A stretch of DNA of 64,000 bases from Diabrotica undecimpunctata (Eukaryota > Arthropoda > Insecta > Coleoptera > Chrysomelidae). Within the stretch, counting starts at the first letter, position 1. Every line of letters begins with the position of its first letter. The translations under genes and the position numbers were made by a program. This document shows, piece after piece, positions 21,291 through 32,785 of this stretch. The notes below the pieces were generated by a model. It ran no database searches and had not been told where the DNA came from. It was given only the letters and a program-made list of their open reading frames with translations. The stretch is taken from NCBI RefSeq assembly GCF_040954645.1, contig NC_092807.1:84758608-84822607 (forward strand). Direction: 5' to 3'.

Positions 21291-22429
21291 TTATTCTAAA
21301 CCCAATTGTTATTTACCTTCCTTTCCGTGACCTATCCCTGCGAGTATCGCTGTCTTTCCTGATTGATATTTTTTCTTGGTGTCTTTTAATTTTCGATACT
21401 AAAATCTGAGTCAGTGGTGTTCAGTAGCTGGGATAGAGTATATATCCTTGTTAAGTAAGATATTTTCAGTTTTGATTTTGTTTTCATTCTTTGAAGGTGA
21501 GTGTTAGCCTTCGCAGCCACTTATATTATAATAATTATAGATTTCGCCATATGTTTCACACTCCCTCTAAGGGGAAAATTCACTCATCCCAGATACCTAC
21601 GTTATCAAACGGATTGAGCTCTGGTGGGGACTCTTTCCGTGTTATAGGTGACTTGGTATGCTGGAGTGTCTCCCAAAAAATTTATTTCACATTATATTTT
21701 TAGATTTATTTTGTTCTGTCATGAAGAAAATTTATCTGATTCTTATCTACCTTGACTTAAGACAAACGGCTTTTACTTTAATATTTACTGTAATAATTAA
21801 AAATATTATTACGTTTACTGACCATGTTAGTTCTAAAAATGGTTACAAATTTATAGGGCCATCTCCTTCTCCTTACTTATGATTTAATTTTAATAAAACA
21901 CAAATTCTAAAGTGAACCACAAAGCTTCCCCGTGTACAGACCGACAACAATACACAATATTTAGAAAATAAAACAGCTACACATTTATATATCTAATTCA
22001 TCTATTAACACCACAAAAACCCATAAATATTAATGGAGGTAATAAAAATTCTAATCATAAAATACAATAATAAATTAATTTAAAATAAATTAGCATTAAT
22101 CGCCGTAGGATTATAACAAAGTATATACGTGAGTATTTATAATACTTTCGACTTCAAATGAGTTTAGATATGAGTTTGAAAACTTTTAAAGTGTATAAAG
22201 TATGTTGATCTCTTCTATGCGTTATTTTCAAATAGGTACCTTTGTAACATTATATGAATAAAACATTGGTGTTTTACACTGAGATTTTGAGTTTATACGG
22301 TTATATTCTAAATGATGGTTGATGACCAATAGTCAGAAATACGTATATACGGTTGTCTTCCATCTTATACACATATTTTATTATATTTTTTTTTCTTTGT
22401 TTCGAGCTATGCCGATATCTTTTACCTAC
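21291..22429. other. Spacer with probable LINE 3' UTR at its left, otherwise nothing recognised
   Basis: No family motif found. Two 70-74 codon plus frames (21491-21882) look non-coding. Confidence 0.45.
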
Positions 22430-22500
<71 letters not shown>

Positions 22501-22503
22501 TAC

Positions 22504-22558
<55 letters not shown>

Positions 22559-22600
22559 ACATATATACCTATATATATATACATATATATGTATATGTAT
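22430..22600. repeat. (TA)n microsatellite
   Basis: Long interrupted TA array. The 86- and 108-codon I-Y repeat frames through it are artefacts. Confidence 0.97.
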
Positions 22601-22619
22601 ATTTACTACATAATTACTA

Positions 22620-23880
22620 TAGATAATACATCTTTTTCTACTTGACTGGCCTTAAAACTCAAGGTGAATCTTCGTCACATCCACTATAGTCATCCATCTT
22701 CTACGACCTTGCGCTTCCATTTCCCATTGTTGTACCAAATTGGCTTTAACATCATGTTTCCATATTTTTCTGTGACAGCCTACTGATCTTCTACCGTGTG
22801 GTCTCTTAAAAAACTCTGTCTTGCTCTGATCTTACCACATGACTTGCCCATCTTATTTCGGTTATCTTTTAATATGTCTAACTTATTTGAGTCCATATTT
22901 CACTTTCATATGTAAGAATTGGGCGAATAATTGACATGAACAGTCTTAATTTAGATTGTCTTTTTAACAACTTAGATCTTAATAATGATAATAGGCAGTA
23001 TAATGCTCTATTTCCCGCAGCTATCCTTGCTGAGACCTCTTTTCTGTGTGGTTGACATCTGTGATTACTGCCCCAAGATATTTAAACTATTTTACTACTT
23101 CGAAGTTGTGGTCATTAAAAATTATGTTCTGTCTAATTCTCTTCATTTATTCGAAGACCCAGACTACCTGATTCCTCCTCCAGTTGTGAAAACATCACTC
23201 TCTTAGGTATCTTGTAGAATGAGCGACTGCTCCTAAATCATCACCAAAGGAGAAGAATAGTTTAGATCCTCGATTCGTGAATGCCCCTGCCAGCCCAGAC
23301 GATATTTATATATAGCAACGGTGATAAGAAGTCTCCATGTTTTAGTTCTAATATTATACTAAATAGCATCGATGTTCTGTTTTCTCTCTCTGCCTGTGAA
23401 TATGAGTCTGCCGCGCAAATTTGAGTTAGCTCTACTAATTTTCTTGATATTCCCATTTCTAGCATTGCTTGAGATAGTCTGGTTCTTTTTATTGAATCAT
23501 ATGCTTGCTGTAAATCTACGAAAATTGTATGTACATATCAATTGAATTTCCCAATGTTTTTCTAATATTTGTTGTGTCTAATATTCCCAGTGTCAGATCG
23601 TAAATATTTAGTCTGTTGTATATTTGATCTAGTGTTGACCTTCCAGCATGAAAGCCGCATTGGTAGTCGCCTAGAATATCTTCTGAATACGGAGTGAGCC
23701 TTTTTAGCAAGATAATTAATAGAACTTATATGTTGTGCAATATGCCTCTATATTTTCGAAATTGTTTTTTATCTCCCTTCTTATAAATGAATATTATAAC
23801 GCTTTCATTCCATTTCCTAGGCATTTTCTATTGTTGCCATAATCACAGAATAATTTCATACAATTTTTAATATCTACTAT
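22620..23880 (-). pseudogene. RTE-like LINE, RT and C-terminus
   Basis: Minus strand: EDILGDYQCGFHAGRSTLDQ (about 23690-23630, RT motif 3 region), a decayed palm near 23460-23300 (SPLLYINIV), and a C-terminus at about 22850-22690 with IRWASHVVRSEQDRVF and GRRSVGCHRKIWKHDV. Several frame changes and stops; the endonuclease is absent. Confidence 0.75.
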
Positions 23881-23924
23881 ATAGAGTATATATATATATG
23901 CTATATAATGTATACTATATAGTT

Positions 23925-24420
23925 AATAATGCCCATGTCTTCGTTCTATTTAAAACCATACTTGTTAAAGAAAGCGATACAAGATGTGATTAGAGTAGCT
24001 AAGGTGGAATGGCTAACAGAACAGTATGCTGAAATACAGTTACTGCATCATAAACACGACTCATTTATTATGCACAAAAAAGTTAGAGATACTGCAGGCT
24101 TTTACAAGCCTAAAAGAGTCAGGTGTTTGACTAACAACCAAGGAAAACCACTATTAGGTGTAGAAAAAAGGACTAGACATTTAGAAGTAATATATGGAAT
24201 TAAAGTTTGCGGATTAATGCCATAACAATGTTAATGACACGAAATGTCTAACAGGACAACGATTTCGATCAAAAAGGTCAAATCTGCTAAAAGACAAATC
24301 AAAGATGATAAAGGACCTTTCGACCTGAATAATTTAAAAAAAGAAAAAAGATAAGTAAATGCGATCTTCGTAACTATACCAAAATAACATAGAATAATTA
24401 GTATGACCAGCCATTGAGTT
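23925..24420 (+). pseudogene. RTE-like LINE, linker and start of RT
   Basis: The open stretch 23929-24225 reads HKHDSFIMHKKVRDTAGFYK and CLTNNQGKPLLGVEKR, the region between endonuclease and RT in insect RTE-like elements. At about 24268-24415 it continues in other frames: VKSAKRQIKDDKGPF (RT start) and FVTIPK followed by RIISMTSH (RT motif 2). Compressed by internal deletions. Confidence 0.75.
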
Positions 24421-24649
24421 AAGACCTCTTTAGGGCTCTTGTTAACGAACGTTTTTTTCAACGGGTAACGGGCCGATGCTAAACGGGTACCCGTGTCGAC
24501 GGTTCATAAATTTCAAGGGAAATGCGTCCGTTGACAGTATCGAATCTCCGAAATATCGTCAGTTTTAAAGTAACAAGTGCACGCAATACATGTTATATCA
24601 TGTTGTCGTCAAAGCAAAAAATTATACTAGCGTATTATTTGTATAAAAA

Positions 24650-24847
24650 ATGCAGAAGAAACGGGAGAAGCGTAAAAGAAAAATATGGATACATCCTATT
24701 TTGTTAGAAAGAGAAAAGTATGGTGCTTTCCATACACTTTACGAAGAATTGAAAAAAGACGAAACAAAATTATTCAATTACTTCCGAATGGGTCAAGAAA
24801 CTTTCCGCAAATTGTTAGGAATAGTACATGATAAATTAAAACGCTGA
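24650..24847 (+). pseudogene. Harbinger transposase, N-terminal fragment
   Basis: RKRKIWIHPILLEREKYGAF, then HTLYEELKKDETKLFNYFRM and GQETFRKLLGIVHDKL: the conserved N-terminal region of the PIF/Harbinger DDE transposase. The frame ends at a stop right at the deletion point (24845-24847), so the DDE domain is absent. It lacks catalytic residues; only a DNA- or partner-binding portion could be made. Confidence 0.87.
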
Positions 24848-24857
24848 TTAAATTAAA

Positions 24858-24959
24858 TTAATACATGAGCTGTTTATTTGTATAGCTTTCCGTGGTTTTA
24901 TCCCACAACACAGGTCGATTTTCTACCGCACTTATTAAAATTTTTATATCAAAATCCAT
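24858..24959 (-). pseudogene. MADF-domain protein of Harbinger, N-terminal fragment
   Basis: A 33-codon minus frame starts MDFDIKILISAVENRPVLWD and continues KTTESYTNKQLMY. This is the first half of a MADF/Myb-SANT-like domain, the DNA-binding accessory protein encoded by Harbinger elements. It stops at the same deletion junction as the transposase fragment. Confidence 0.8.
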
Positions 24960-25243
24960 ATTTTAGCGACAACAAAGGAAGAAATTTATTGAAACAACGG
25001 ATGCTCGCCCAACGCCGTTAATACACTTCCATAAACTAAAAAGGTTCACTGAGGGTTCACGGTACCGGCCCGTCGAACGTCTTGCCGAGGGGGACTGGAT
25101 ACGTAGACGGTAAAAAGTTAACCAACGGGTTGGTTGCCGTTGTGTGAACAAACATCCATACGAACCTGAAAGACACTGAGCAACGGCCGACGGGACGGTG
25201 TCAAAAACGACCCGTTGACCGTTGTCGTTAACAAGAGCTCTTA

Positions 25244-25364
25244 AAAGTAATATAAAGCAAGATTTTACAAAGAATGCGAAGAACAAGTGTCATGGACATA
25301 ATTTCGGTTCGCCGACGCTTCAGGTACACGGAAGGCTCCGTTAGCTGTAGAAGTTCCGATTGCA
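25244..25364. other. Short spacer
   Basis: Sequence between the Harbinger and the next LINE fragment; nothing recognised. Confidence 0.5.
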
Positions 25365-26372
25365 GAAATATTAACCGCGACATATATTTGCGCAACTATA
25401 CTGAAAAACGTGGGCTTAGATAACAGAGATTTAAAAATGATCTACAATTAAACTGCCAAAATTAAAGTGGATGATCGGTTAACAGAGGCAATATCTATAA
25501 ATAAAAACGTGAGAGAAGTGTGCACGCTATCTCTGTGGTTATTTAACATATACTTTAAACGCATATTCGCACAAGCGCTGAATAAACAGAAGGAAGGCAT
25601 ATTAGTCCACTGAGTACATCTTAATAACGACGGGACGGGACGAGATGATGACGACGCGGTAGTTTTTATAGATAGTTTAGAGAGTTTACAAGCAATAATC
25701 TATACAAAACCAAAATATATGATAGTCAGAAATAGCCACGATGAGATAAATATAACAATACAAAATCATACCATAGAAAATATTCATACCTAGGCCATGT
25801 TAACAAACTGGAAAAATCAAATGAAGCTGCTAAACTTAAACAAAGAAAATAATTGGCATGGGTCGCTTTCAGTAAACTAGCATCTATTTTAAAAAACAAG
25901 TCCATTCCTATAAACTTTACGAAAAATGTATGTAACATATGCTTACTAAAAGTTTTTATTTACGGGTTAGAAAACGTAGCCCTTACCAAGAAATCTGCTA
26001 AAAAAAAAATAGAAACAACGCAAAGCGCAATGGAACGAGACATATTTTGAAATATAACTAAGAGACAAAATTAGAAACACCTAGAGCAGTCGTAAAACAA
26101 AGATCAGGGATATCGTGGAAGAAAATACAAGAAATAAATTGCGCTGGGTCGGTCACATAGCTAGATATGATGATAACAGGTGGACACGGAGAGTACTAGA
26201 ATGAAGACCAAGGAAAACAAGAAGAGCATAGTAAGACCTTAAAAGAGATGGATAGATGACAGTGGCAGACTAACAGTGGAGTATATTGGCGCAATATAGA
26301 GAAAGACGGAAGCAATTGGGATTGATCTACACTCAGTAGTAGATGGAACATGGTTGACCAAGAAGAAGAAGA
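25365..26372 (+). pseudogene. RTE-like LINE, RT palm to C-terminus
   Basis: Plus strand: LKNVGLDNRDLKMIYN and DDRLTEAISINKNVREVCTL (RT region before the catalytic box). At about 25630-25670 a degenerate stretch with DDDDAVVFIDSLESLQAI lies where YADD-VVIADS-EGLQ should be. The C-terminus at 26130-26215 reads RNKLRWVGHIARYDDNRWTR and VLE*RPRKTRRA. It ends in a (GAA)n-type tail at 26359-26373. Numerous stops and frameshifts. Confidence 0.78.
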
Positions 26373-26373
26373 A

Positions 26374-27747
26374 GCGCGAATCACTTAATACATAGCAATA
26401 GTCAATTATCAGAATTATATCTTCAGGCGTCATGATTTACCATCTAGAAACAAATTATCTATCCTCAAATATTTGTATTTTCTTCCTTATTTTACCAAGT
26501 AGCTGCTAAATCCTCCAAGATGTAGTATTGCAGACGCGTCTTAAAAAAGTCATGCGTGGATTTAAATATAACAATTCTTTTATATTGTATTTACATTTTT
26601 AATTATCTGTTTTTATTTATGGCATGCATATATCCCAAATAATCTAAAGAAACTAACCAGACATATATTTCTTTAACAAAAACTAAGGACTTGGAAACAT
26701 GCTATGAAGTATTTGCATAGTTATCTTAATTAAAGACTTTCTACTGCAAAAACAAAACCAATTACAAATATTACGATCATCTCATCCACTAATGGCTTCC
26801 AGTTGTTCGTCATAATCGTAGCGTTTTCTTTTTAAAGGATACCCACAGCGTACAGAATTATTAATTTCCCTGTAGAATTTCTATAAATTTTCTGGGTCAG
26901 CTAATAACAATTTTTCTTATTTCTCCTAAACTTTCTCCTAAATTAGTTTAAATACCAGAATCTCGTAAACAATATCATTGTCTTAACAAGCACTGGTAAT
27001 ATTGCGTAATCGCTTAATTGTTATTTTTTAAACAGCAGATGATATAAATAAATGAGGCGGATACAAGAACTAGTTTTTTCGTAGTTGATACGACTGCAAT
27101 AAACAACTTCTACAAGGTGGGATAAAATTAATGCATTTCACCTATTTTGGTTAAAATTAAAATTTTGATTACTTAATTCGAATTTTTGGATATACAGATA
27201 GATCGAATAAAACTAATTATATCCAGCATTGTAAAGCTTTTCTTCTTTTGAACGGTTAATGGCTACCACACTAAGACTTCACAACATAACCTAACTTATT
27301 AACAATTTAAAATACGTTACTTTTGTGACATATACAGGGGATCTATTCGTCAGAAATGTAATAAAACTCATAAACAAGTTGATACATACAAAGTGAAAGC
27401 TTATTTGTTCTAAAGCATACGAAAATCGTGCAAAACGTATTAACATAAAAGAATAACCGTAGTTAGAGTCAGAACCGCGGTATTTTAGAAATTTACATCA
27501 AAATCGAATTTCTAAATACAGTGTGTTCTCAAATGTTGCGTCTTTTTTTTAAATTTCAAACTACAGTAAGTAAATTATTTTAAATAAAACACCCTATACC
27601 TATTTTATTATTTAAATAAAAATATAAATTAATTATCTTTCAAATACTATTAGAGTTCTTTATACCTAATATTAATATGTACTTTTAATATAATTGTGGT
27701 TAAATGTTAAATTAAGATTGTGGTATATTTTAATTCATTATATTGGT
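26374..27747. other. AT-rich spacer, nothing recognised
   Basis: No sustained ORF. Short mariner-like words (acagtgtgttctc near 27520, aaaacacccta near 27585) occur but no paired TIR was found. Confidence 0.5.
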
Positions 27748-28420
27748 TTAACCCTTTCCAGTCAGATGATCCCGTTTGGGATCATTGCAATATTTTCTTA
27801 TTTAGCGGCAAAGGAAACTACTTATGTCGATTTGGCGAACGGTATTGCGTTGCCTCATCTTCCTACTAGATGACGCTGCATTCATTTATTTGACAATTCT
27901 ATCAGTAAGCGTTAGTCACATTTCAATGTAAAACTTCCTAGTGAAACAACAATCATTAATTTACTATAAATTTCAAATCATTCTAAGGTAAGTAATTGAA
28001 CCAGTAATTGCACGAAAAAATTTATTTTGCTTTTTACATGGTTTTTATTTGATAATTTACATTATGGTTTGCTCATATTTACAAGATTGTTTACGTAAAC
28101 ATTACAAATATCAATGAATCCAAATTGTATCATTGGGCCATTCTGGAGGTCTCCAAATGGCAACATTGGGAAGTCGTGAATTTTGTTTCTGTCAATAAAA
28201 TACAAAAGTAAGTACAATATACTTTTTTTTTTATTTCAGATGGATTGTGTGTTCCAAACTACCAAAACCAAACTTACTTTTCGAGAATTGCAAAATCTGT
28301 CCCAGGAAGAGGTAGTTTGTCTTCTTGACCACTCTGATATCGAATTTGATGTTGATAATGAGGAAAAGACTTTGGAAGAAGAAATGATTTTTTGTAAATT
28401 TTGATTCTTCATACCATACA
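27748..28420 (+). pseudogene. piggyBac-like 5' end with N-terminal transposase fragment
   Basis: TTAA (27748-27751) is followed by CCCTTTCCAGTCAG and a perfect palindrome, atgatccc-gttt-gggatcat (27765-27784), matching the piggyBac style seen at 9.5 kb. Downstream, an ATG at 28240 opens a frame reading TTKTKLTFRELQNLSQEEVV and LLDHSDIEFDVDNEEKTLEE, an acidic N-terminus typical of piggyBac transposases. It ends at a stop (28402-28404). The rest of the element and its right TTAA end are missing. Confidence 0.65.
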
Positions 28421-28595
28421 ATATTCCTTAAAAACTCACTATTTCTTTGATAATTTATCGTTGCAAATTCTATTCTTTTATTATAGTCTGTTTCCTTTAA
28501 ACTTTGAACTGTAGTGCAAGAATGGGGATTAAATTTTTGTACTTTTTTATTCCGTTAAACAACATAATGACGTTGCAATGTTTGTGCCATTTTAT
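28421..28595. other. AT-rich spacer
   Basis: Nothing recognised between the piggyBac end and the next LINE tail. Confidence 0.5.
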
Positions 28596-28990
28596 GAGAG
28601 GTGACCGCTAGAAACTAGTACAAATAATCATGTAGGGGAAAATACAAGGACGAAAAAGCCGAGGTAGAAAACGCATTTCCTGGCTAAACTATCTAAGACC
28701 GTGATTCAACTGCAGTTCTACAGAACTGTTCAGAGGAGCACCATCGAAGATTATATTTGAGTTATAAGAGGTGACAGCTACAAACTGCTACATATATTCA
28801 TATAGGGGAAAATACAAGAATGAAAAAGCCGAGGTAGAAGACCCGTTTCCTGGCTAAACTATCTAAGACTATGCAGTTCTACAGAACTGTTCAGATGAGC
28901 ACCATCGAAGATTCGAAACGCCAAAACGAAATGGTTGTAAACCTTCTGAGAGGTGGCGGCGCATGTAAAGAATAAGAAGAAATTCGGAAG
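28596..28990 (+). pseudogene. RTE-like LINE C-terminus with an internal tandem duplication
   Basis: Plus strand reads SRGRKRISWLNYLRP and CSSTELFRGAPSKI, the end of ORF2. The segment is present twice: unit 1 about 28596-28752 and unit 2 about 28766-28913, differing by a 9-base gap and scattered substitutions. After unit 2 the frame goes on toward the LINE stop. Confidence 0.7.
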
Positions 28991-29159
28991 ATGTTAGTAT
29001 TAGCACAAGGAGATGTGCTATTTATATTTTTTTATTCATCATTGGAACAGGTTATAAAAAAAAACTCCAATATGCGGAGTTAACAAATTTTACAAAATTG
29101 CAGCATACATAAAGGATATTGAAATATTTCGTTTTTATATTACTTAGATGATATAGAAT
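28991..29159. other. Spacer
   Basis: Nothing recognised. Confidence 0.5.
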
Positions 29160-29720
29160 ATTAAAGAGAAAGCTCTAACTATGGGTTTGAAAATTAACGT
29201 TTCAAACACAACGTACACGAAAACATTACGGAGAAAAACGCAAAAATGAGTTAAACACCTGAGCAGTCAAGATTGTAATATAGTTAAGCATTTTCAATAA
29301 CTAGGGTCAATAAAAAAAAAGCCAGAGCCGCCTTATATAAAATAAAGAAAATTCCCATTAATAGAGATTTTACATTAAACCTTAAAATCAGATTAATTTC
29401 TGTATAGCACATTTCTGTATGGCATGAAGATCTGGACTCTAGTAACCCTAATGAAAAAACCTGAGGCCTTTGAGATGTGGATTTACCGACGAATATTGCG
29501 GATAAGTTGGGTTGATCGATTACCAAATGAGGTAGTTTTACACCGAATGAAATATTTCGGCCATGTAATAAGACATCCAAAGAGGATAACCATAAGCTTC
29601 TACATAGGGCCTCCTAATATAGGGCAAGATCGCCGAAGGAAGAGGTCAAAACATTTTGGCTCCGAAATCTCCGAGAGAGGTATCAAGAGACATCCGCTAA
29701 TCAGTTTCTGCTAAAATTAT
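29160..29720 (+). pseudogene. RTE-like LINE, C-terminal third
   Basis: MGLKINVSNTTYTK (about 29180) is the segment just after the RT catalytic box. Then comes KARAALYKIKKIPINRDFTL. The open stretch 29424-29714 reads MKIWTLVTLMKKPEAFEMW, YRRILRISWVDRLPNEVVLH and RMKYFGHVIRHPKR, the standard post-RT region. Frame changes near 29270 and 29420. Confidence 0.8.
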
Positions 29721-29859
29721 TGCCAAAAACGTTCGATAATCGGACAGGGTACTAAAAGTACCCTGTACCTGCCAAGTAGACATATGTTCCCGGGCGGGAT
29801 GAAACAGAGAAAGCACATAATCCAGGTTCTAGAGTTTAACCTAATACACAGATGGGTGT

Positions 29860-30110
29860 AAAACTATAGAAGGGTCGGGTGTAGAAATATTCAGCAGTGG
29901 TGGACATGTAAACATTTTGTGCCACTAGGAAAATACACGTCTATTTCAGGTACAGATATATGCAATATTGCATTGTGTAAGAGAGAAGTTACCATGAGAT
30001 ACTTTAAACTGAAAATATATGCACAGATAGTACAGCGGCCATGAGACTTTAAATTACTAACGAGATTTGTAGTCTAATTGGGGAATATCTAACACTGGCA
30101 TGGGTGTACG
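29860..30110 (+). pseudogene. Possible LINE RNase H remnant
   Basis: Weak plus-strand similarity: FVPLGKYTSI, FQVQIYAILHCVRE and a following ICTDSTAAMRL-like stretch resemble the D-E-D core of a LINE RNase H. Frames are badly broken. It could be chance. Confidence 0.3.
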
Positions 30111-30148
30111 TTACCGAAAAATATACGGCCATAAAACAGCTAATAATC

Positions 30149-31275
30149 ATGCCTGAAGAGGAGCAGCTACAAAATATTTTGCTAGAGGGCTGATCCAGAA
30201 TTCCATTTTCGACATTCCATTTTCAATCAACAGAAGAAGCAGTTTTAATGAAGATAGAAGAGACTTCTAAAAAAAATGATGATAAATTAGAGAACGTTTC
30301 CAAAAGATTCGATGAAAAATTCGAAAATGTATCTAGAAGATTCGACTAGACTTCATAAATTATTAAAGAAGTAGCTAGACAAAACGACGAGAAACTCGAA
30401 AAGGTTTCTAGAAGATTTGACGAAGTATGTACTCAGAACAATAAGAAATTAGAAGAAGTTTCTAAAATATTCGATCAGATACAAAAAAAAATGTAAACAA
30501 CGTAGAAGAGAAGATCAAACAATTAGAGACCATGATAACTAACAAGAAAGTGCTACCAGCAGTTAATACAGTAGCCTTGGATCCGGTAGTGAAAGAAGAA
30601 TCACCGAGAGACGAAACGACACATTATGTGAGATTCAAATTGCCACCTTTTGATAGAAAGTCCCCTTGGTCCATATACCTTAGACAATTTGAAGCTATTG
30701 CGACAGTCAATCATTGGAGAGAACAAGAAAAAGCTGTTTCTTTGACTGCTGCTTTACGAGGTGATGCTGCGGATATCCCAAGATCGATTCCTAAGGGTCA
30801 AGAAAAATGTTACCAGAGCTTGTTCACTCGACTAGACAACCGTTACGGAGATGTCCATCTACAACAAGTCTACAAAGTACAAATAAGGAGTAGAATTCAA
30901 CGAGCAAGTGAGATTTTGCAAGAATTTGAAGCAAATGTTGCTCTTATAGCTCTGGTCCAGAGGCAACAGACAACGTATTGGAAGAAATTGCTGTAGATAC
31001 CTTCATTAATGGGTTGAGTGACAGTAAACTAAAGAAAGCTTTACGACTAGCAAGACCTAAAGTTTTAGATGAAGCGCTTGCCATTGCCTTGGAACACGAG
31101 ACAGCTAGTCGAGCTTTACGGAGCTATCAAGGACGAACCTCTGAAGAGAGCGACGAACAAACCGATAAACGTACGGAAAGTAGTTTGTAACATGATGCCG
31201 AAGATACGCGAAACCAGATGTTGGAGTGGTGGCGACGTAGGTCACATTCGCCGTAAATTGCAAGAAAATAATATA
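30149..31275 (+). pseudogene. gag: gypsy gag (broken)
   Basis: The N-terminal part (30230-30500) encodes heptad-like coiled-coil repeats around KLENVSKRFDEKFE, with a stop at about 30346. The conserved capsid-like part (30532-30996) contains FKLPPFDRKSPWSIYLRQFE, ALRGDAADIP and RYGDVHLQQVYKVQIRSR. It shifts frame near 30970 and resumes with INGLSDSKLKKALRLARP. The zinc knuckle near 31210 reads RCWSGGDVGHIRRKLQE: two of its expected Cys have been lost. Gag would form the retrotransposon particle and bind RNA. Confidence 0.82.
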
Positions 31276-32743
31276 ACAGTCAGAAAGCTTGAACAAATCG
31301 AACACAGGGCTGGAAAAAGTCATTCAAATGCTGATGCTCAATCCAGATGGCCATACAGTGCAAATTGTAATCACTGTCTTAAATTAGAAGAACGACTTTG
31401 CCCCGTGAAGCGAACCACCGTCATTATTGATCAATGGCAGCCTCAAAAGCTAAAATACGCTCCTGCAGATGATCCATGTATAAAAGGAGTATTGGATTGG
31501 ATGCGTCAAAGTGGAAGACCTGCTTGGCAAGACATTAGTGCATGTAGTCCCGAAGTCAAGTGTTACTGTAGCCAATGGAATTGCCTATTGCTAAAAGATG
31601 ATCTTCTGTATAGAACCTTTGAGAACGATGATGGTACAGAAACTAAGCTTTAATTGATTGTACCTAAAAGTAAAGTATCAGAAGTATTGCGTCAGTTGCA
31701 TGTAGGTGCATCAGGTGGACACTTTGGTATTACGAAGACTCAGCAAAAGGTTCGAGAACGGTTCTATTGGGTGAACTGTAAAGATAATGTAAGATTATTG
31801 TGCCAGAAATATGTACTGTGTGCAACCAGTAATGGTCCAGTTGGTAAAAAGAGGGCACCCATGAAACAGTACAATGTTCCTATGGAAAGAGTAGCAATCG
31901 ACATTGCAGGTCCATTTCCAGAGACGAATGATGGAAATAAATACATCCTGGTAGCCATAGATAATTTTACGAAATGCGATACCAAATCAAAAAGCTGCTA
32001 CCGTTGCAGAGGTACTGGTTTAAGAATTTTTTAGCCGATTTGGTGTTCTCTTGAGAATCCACTCCGACCAAGGGCGCAACTTCGAGACAACCCTTTTCCA
32101 AAACGTTTGTAAATTGATTAGTTTCAATAAGATCAGAACGACACCCCTGCATCCTCAATCAGATGGAATGGTCGAGAGGATGAACCGAACGATGGGTAAA
32201 CACCTGTCCAAAGTTGTATCAGAACATCAAAGAGATTTGAACTAGTACATTCATTTATTCCTAATGGCCTACCGATCGGCTGTGAATGAAACTAAAGGCC
32301 AGACTCAAACAACTTGCCTGATGTTAGGTCGTGAAGTTCGTTTGCCCTGTGACCTAGAGTTTGGCTGCAGACCTTCCGAAGAACATGTTGCAAACGAAGA
32401 TTATGTCGACCACCTGAAGTTAAGAATGAACAACATTTATGAACTTGCCCGACAACACATCCAGTTAGATAGTGACAGAATGAAAGATCAATATGATTCT
32501 CGATGCAAGAATGAAAGCTATGAAGTAGGTGATCTTGTTTGGCTTTATAATCCACAACGTCGTCGAGGCTTGTCTCCCAAACTGCAAAGACAATGAGAAG
32601 GTCCTTATGAAATTAAAAAGAGAATAAATGACGTAATATACCGAATAAGGAAGTTGCCGAAAGGTAAACCAAAAGTAGTTCACATAAATCGTCTTGCACC
32701 ATATGCTGGCTCAAATAAAACAGAAGAAGCACTAAACGTTTAA
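31276..32743 (+). pseudogene. pol: gypsy pol remnant (RNase H end and integrase)
   Basis: It starts abruptly in the terminal RNase H motif EHRAGKSHSNADAQS (about 31300), directly after the gag zinc knuckle. Integrase: HHCC zinc-binding part (LHVGASGGHFG, then LLCQKYVLC), catalytic core with VAIDIAGPFPE (first Asp), IHSDQGRNFE (second Asp) and LHPQSDGMVERMNRT (Glu), and the C-terminal GPY/F module (GPYEIKKRINDVIYRI). Stops at 31651 and 32594 and a frameshift near 32000 break it. Integrase inserts the cDNA; this copy could not make it whole. Confidence 0.87.
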
Positions 32744-32785
32744 CATAAGATCAAATGTGACCGGCGACAAAGCTTTAATGAATTT

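Larger units (their letters stand above)
24433..25240 (+). mobile_element. Internally deleted PIF/Harbinger transposon
   Basis: TIRs GGGCTCTTGTTAACGA (24433-24448) and, on the opposite strand, GAGCTCTTGTTAACGA (ending 25240) match at 15 of 16. The flanking 3-bp duplication is TTA (24430-24432 and 25241-25243), as expected for PIF/Harbinger. Subterminal AACGGG/CCCGTT repeats occur at both ends. The 808-bp body retains the N-termini of both Harbinger proteins in convergent orientation, with the middle lost. Confidence 0.88.
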
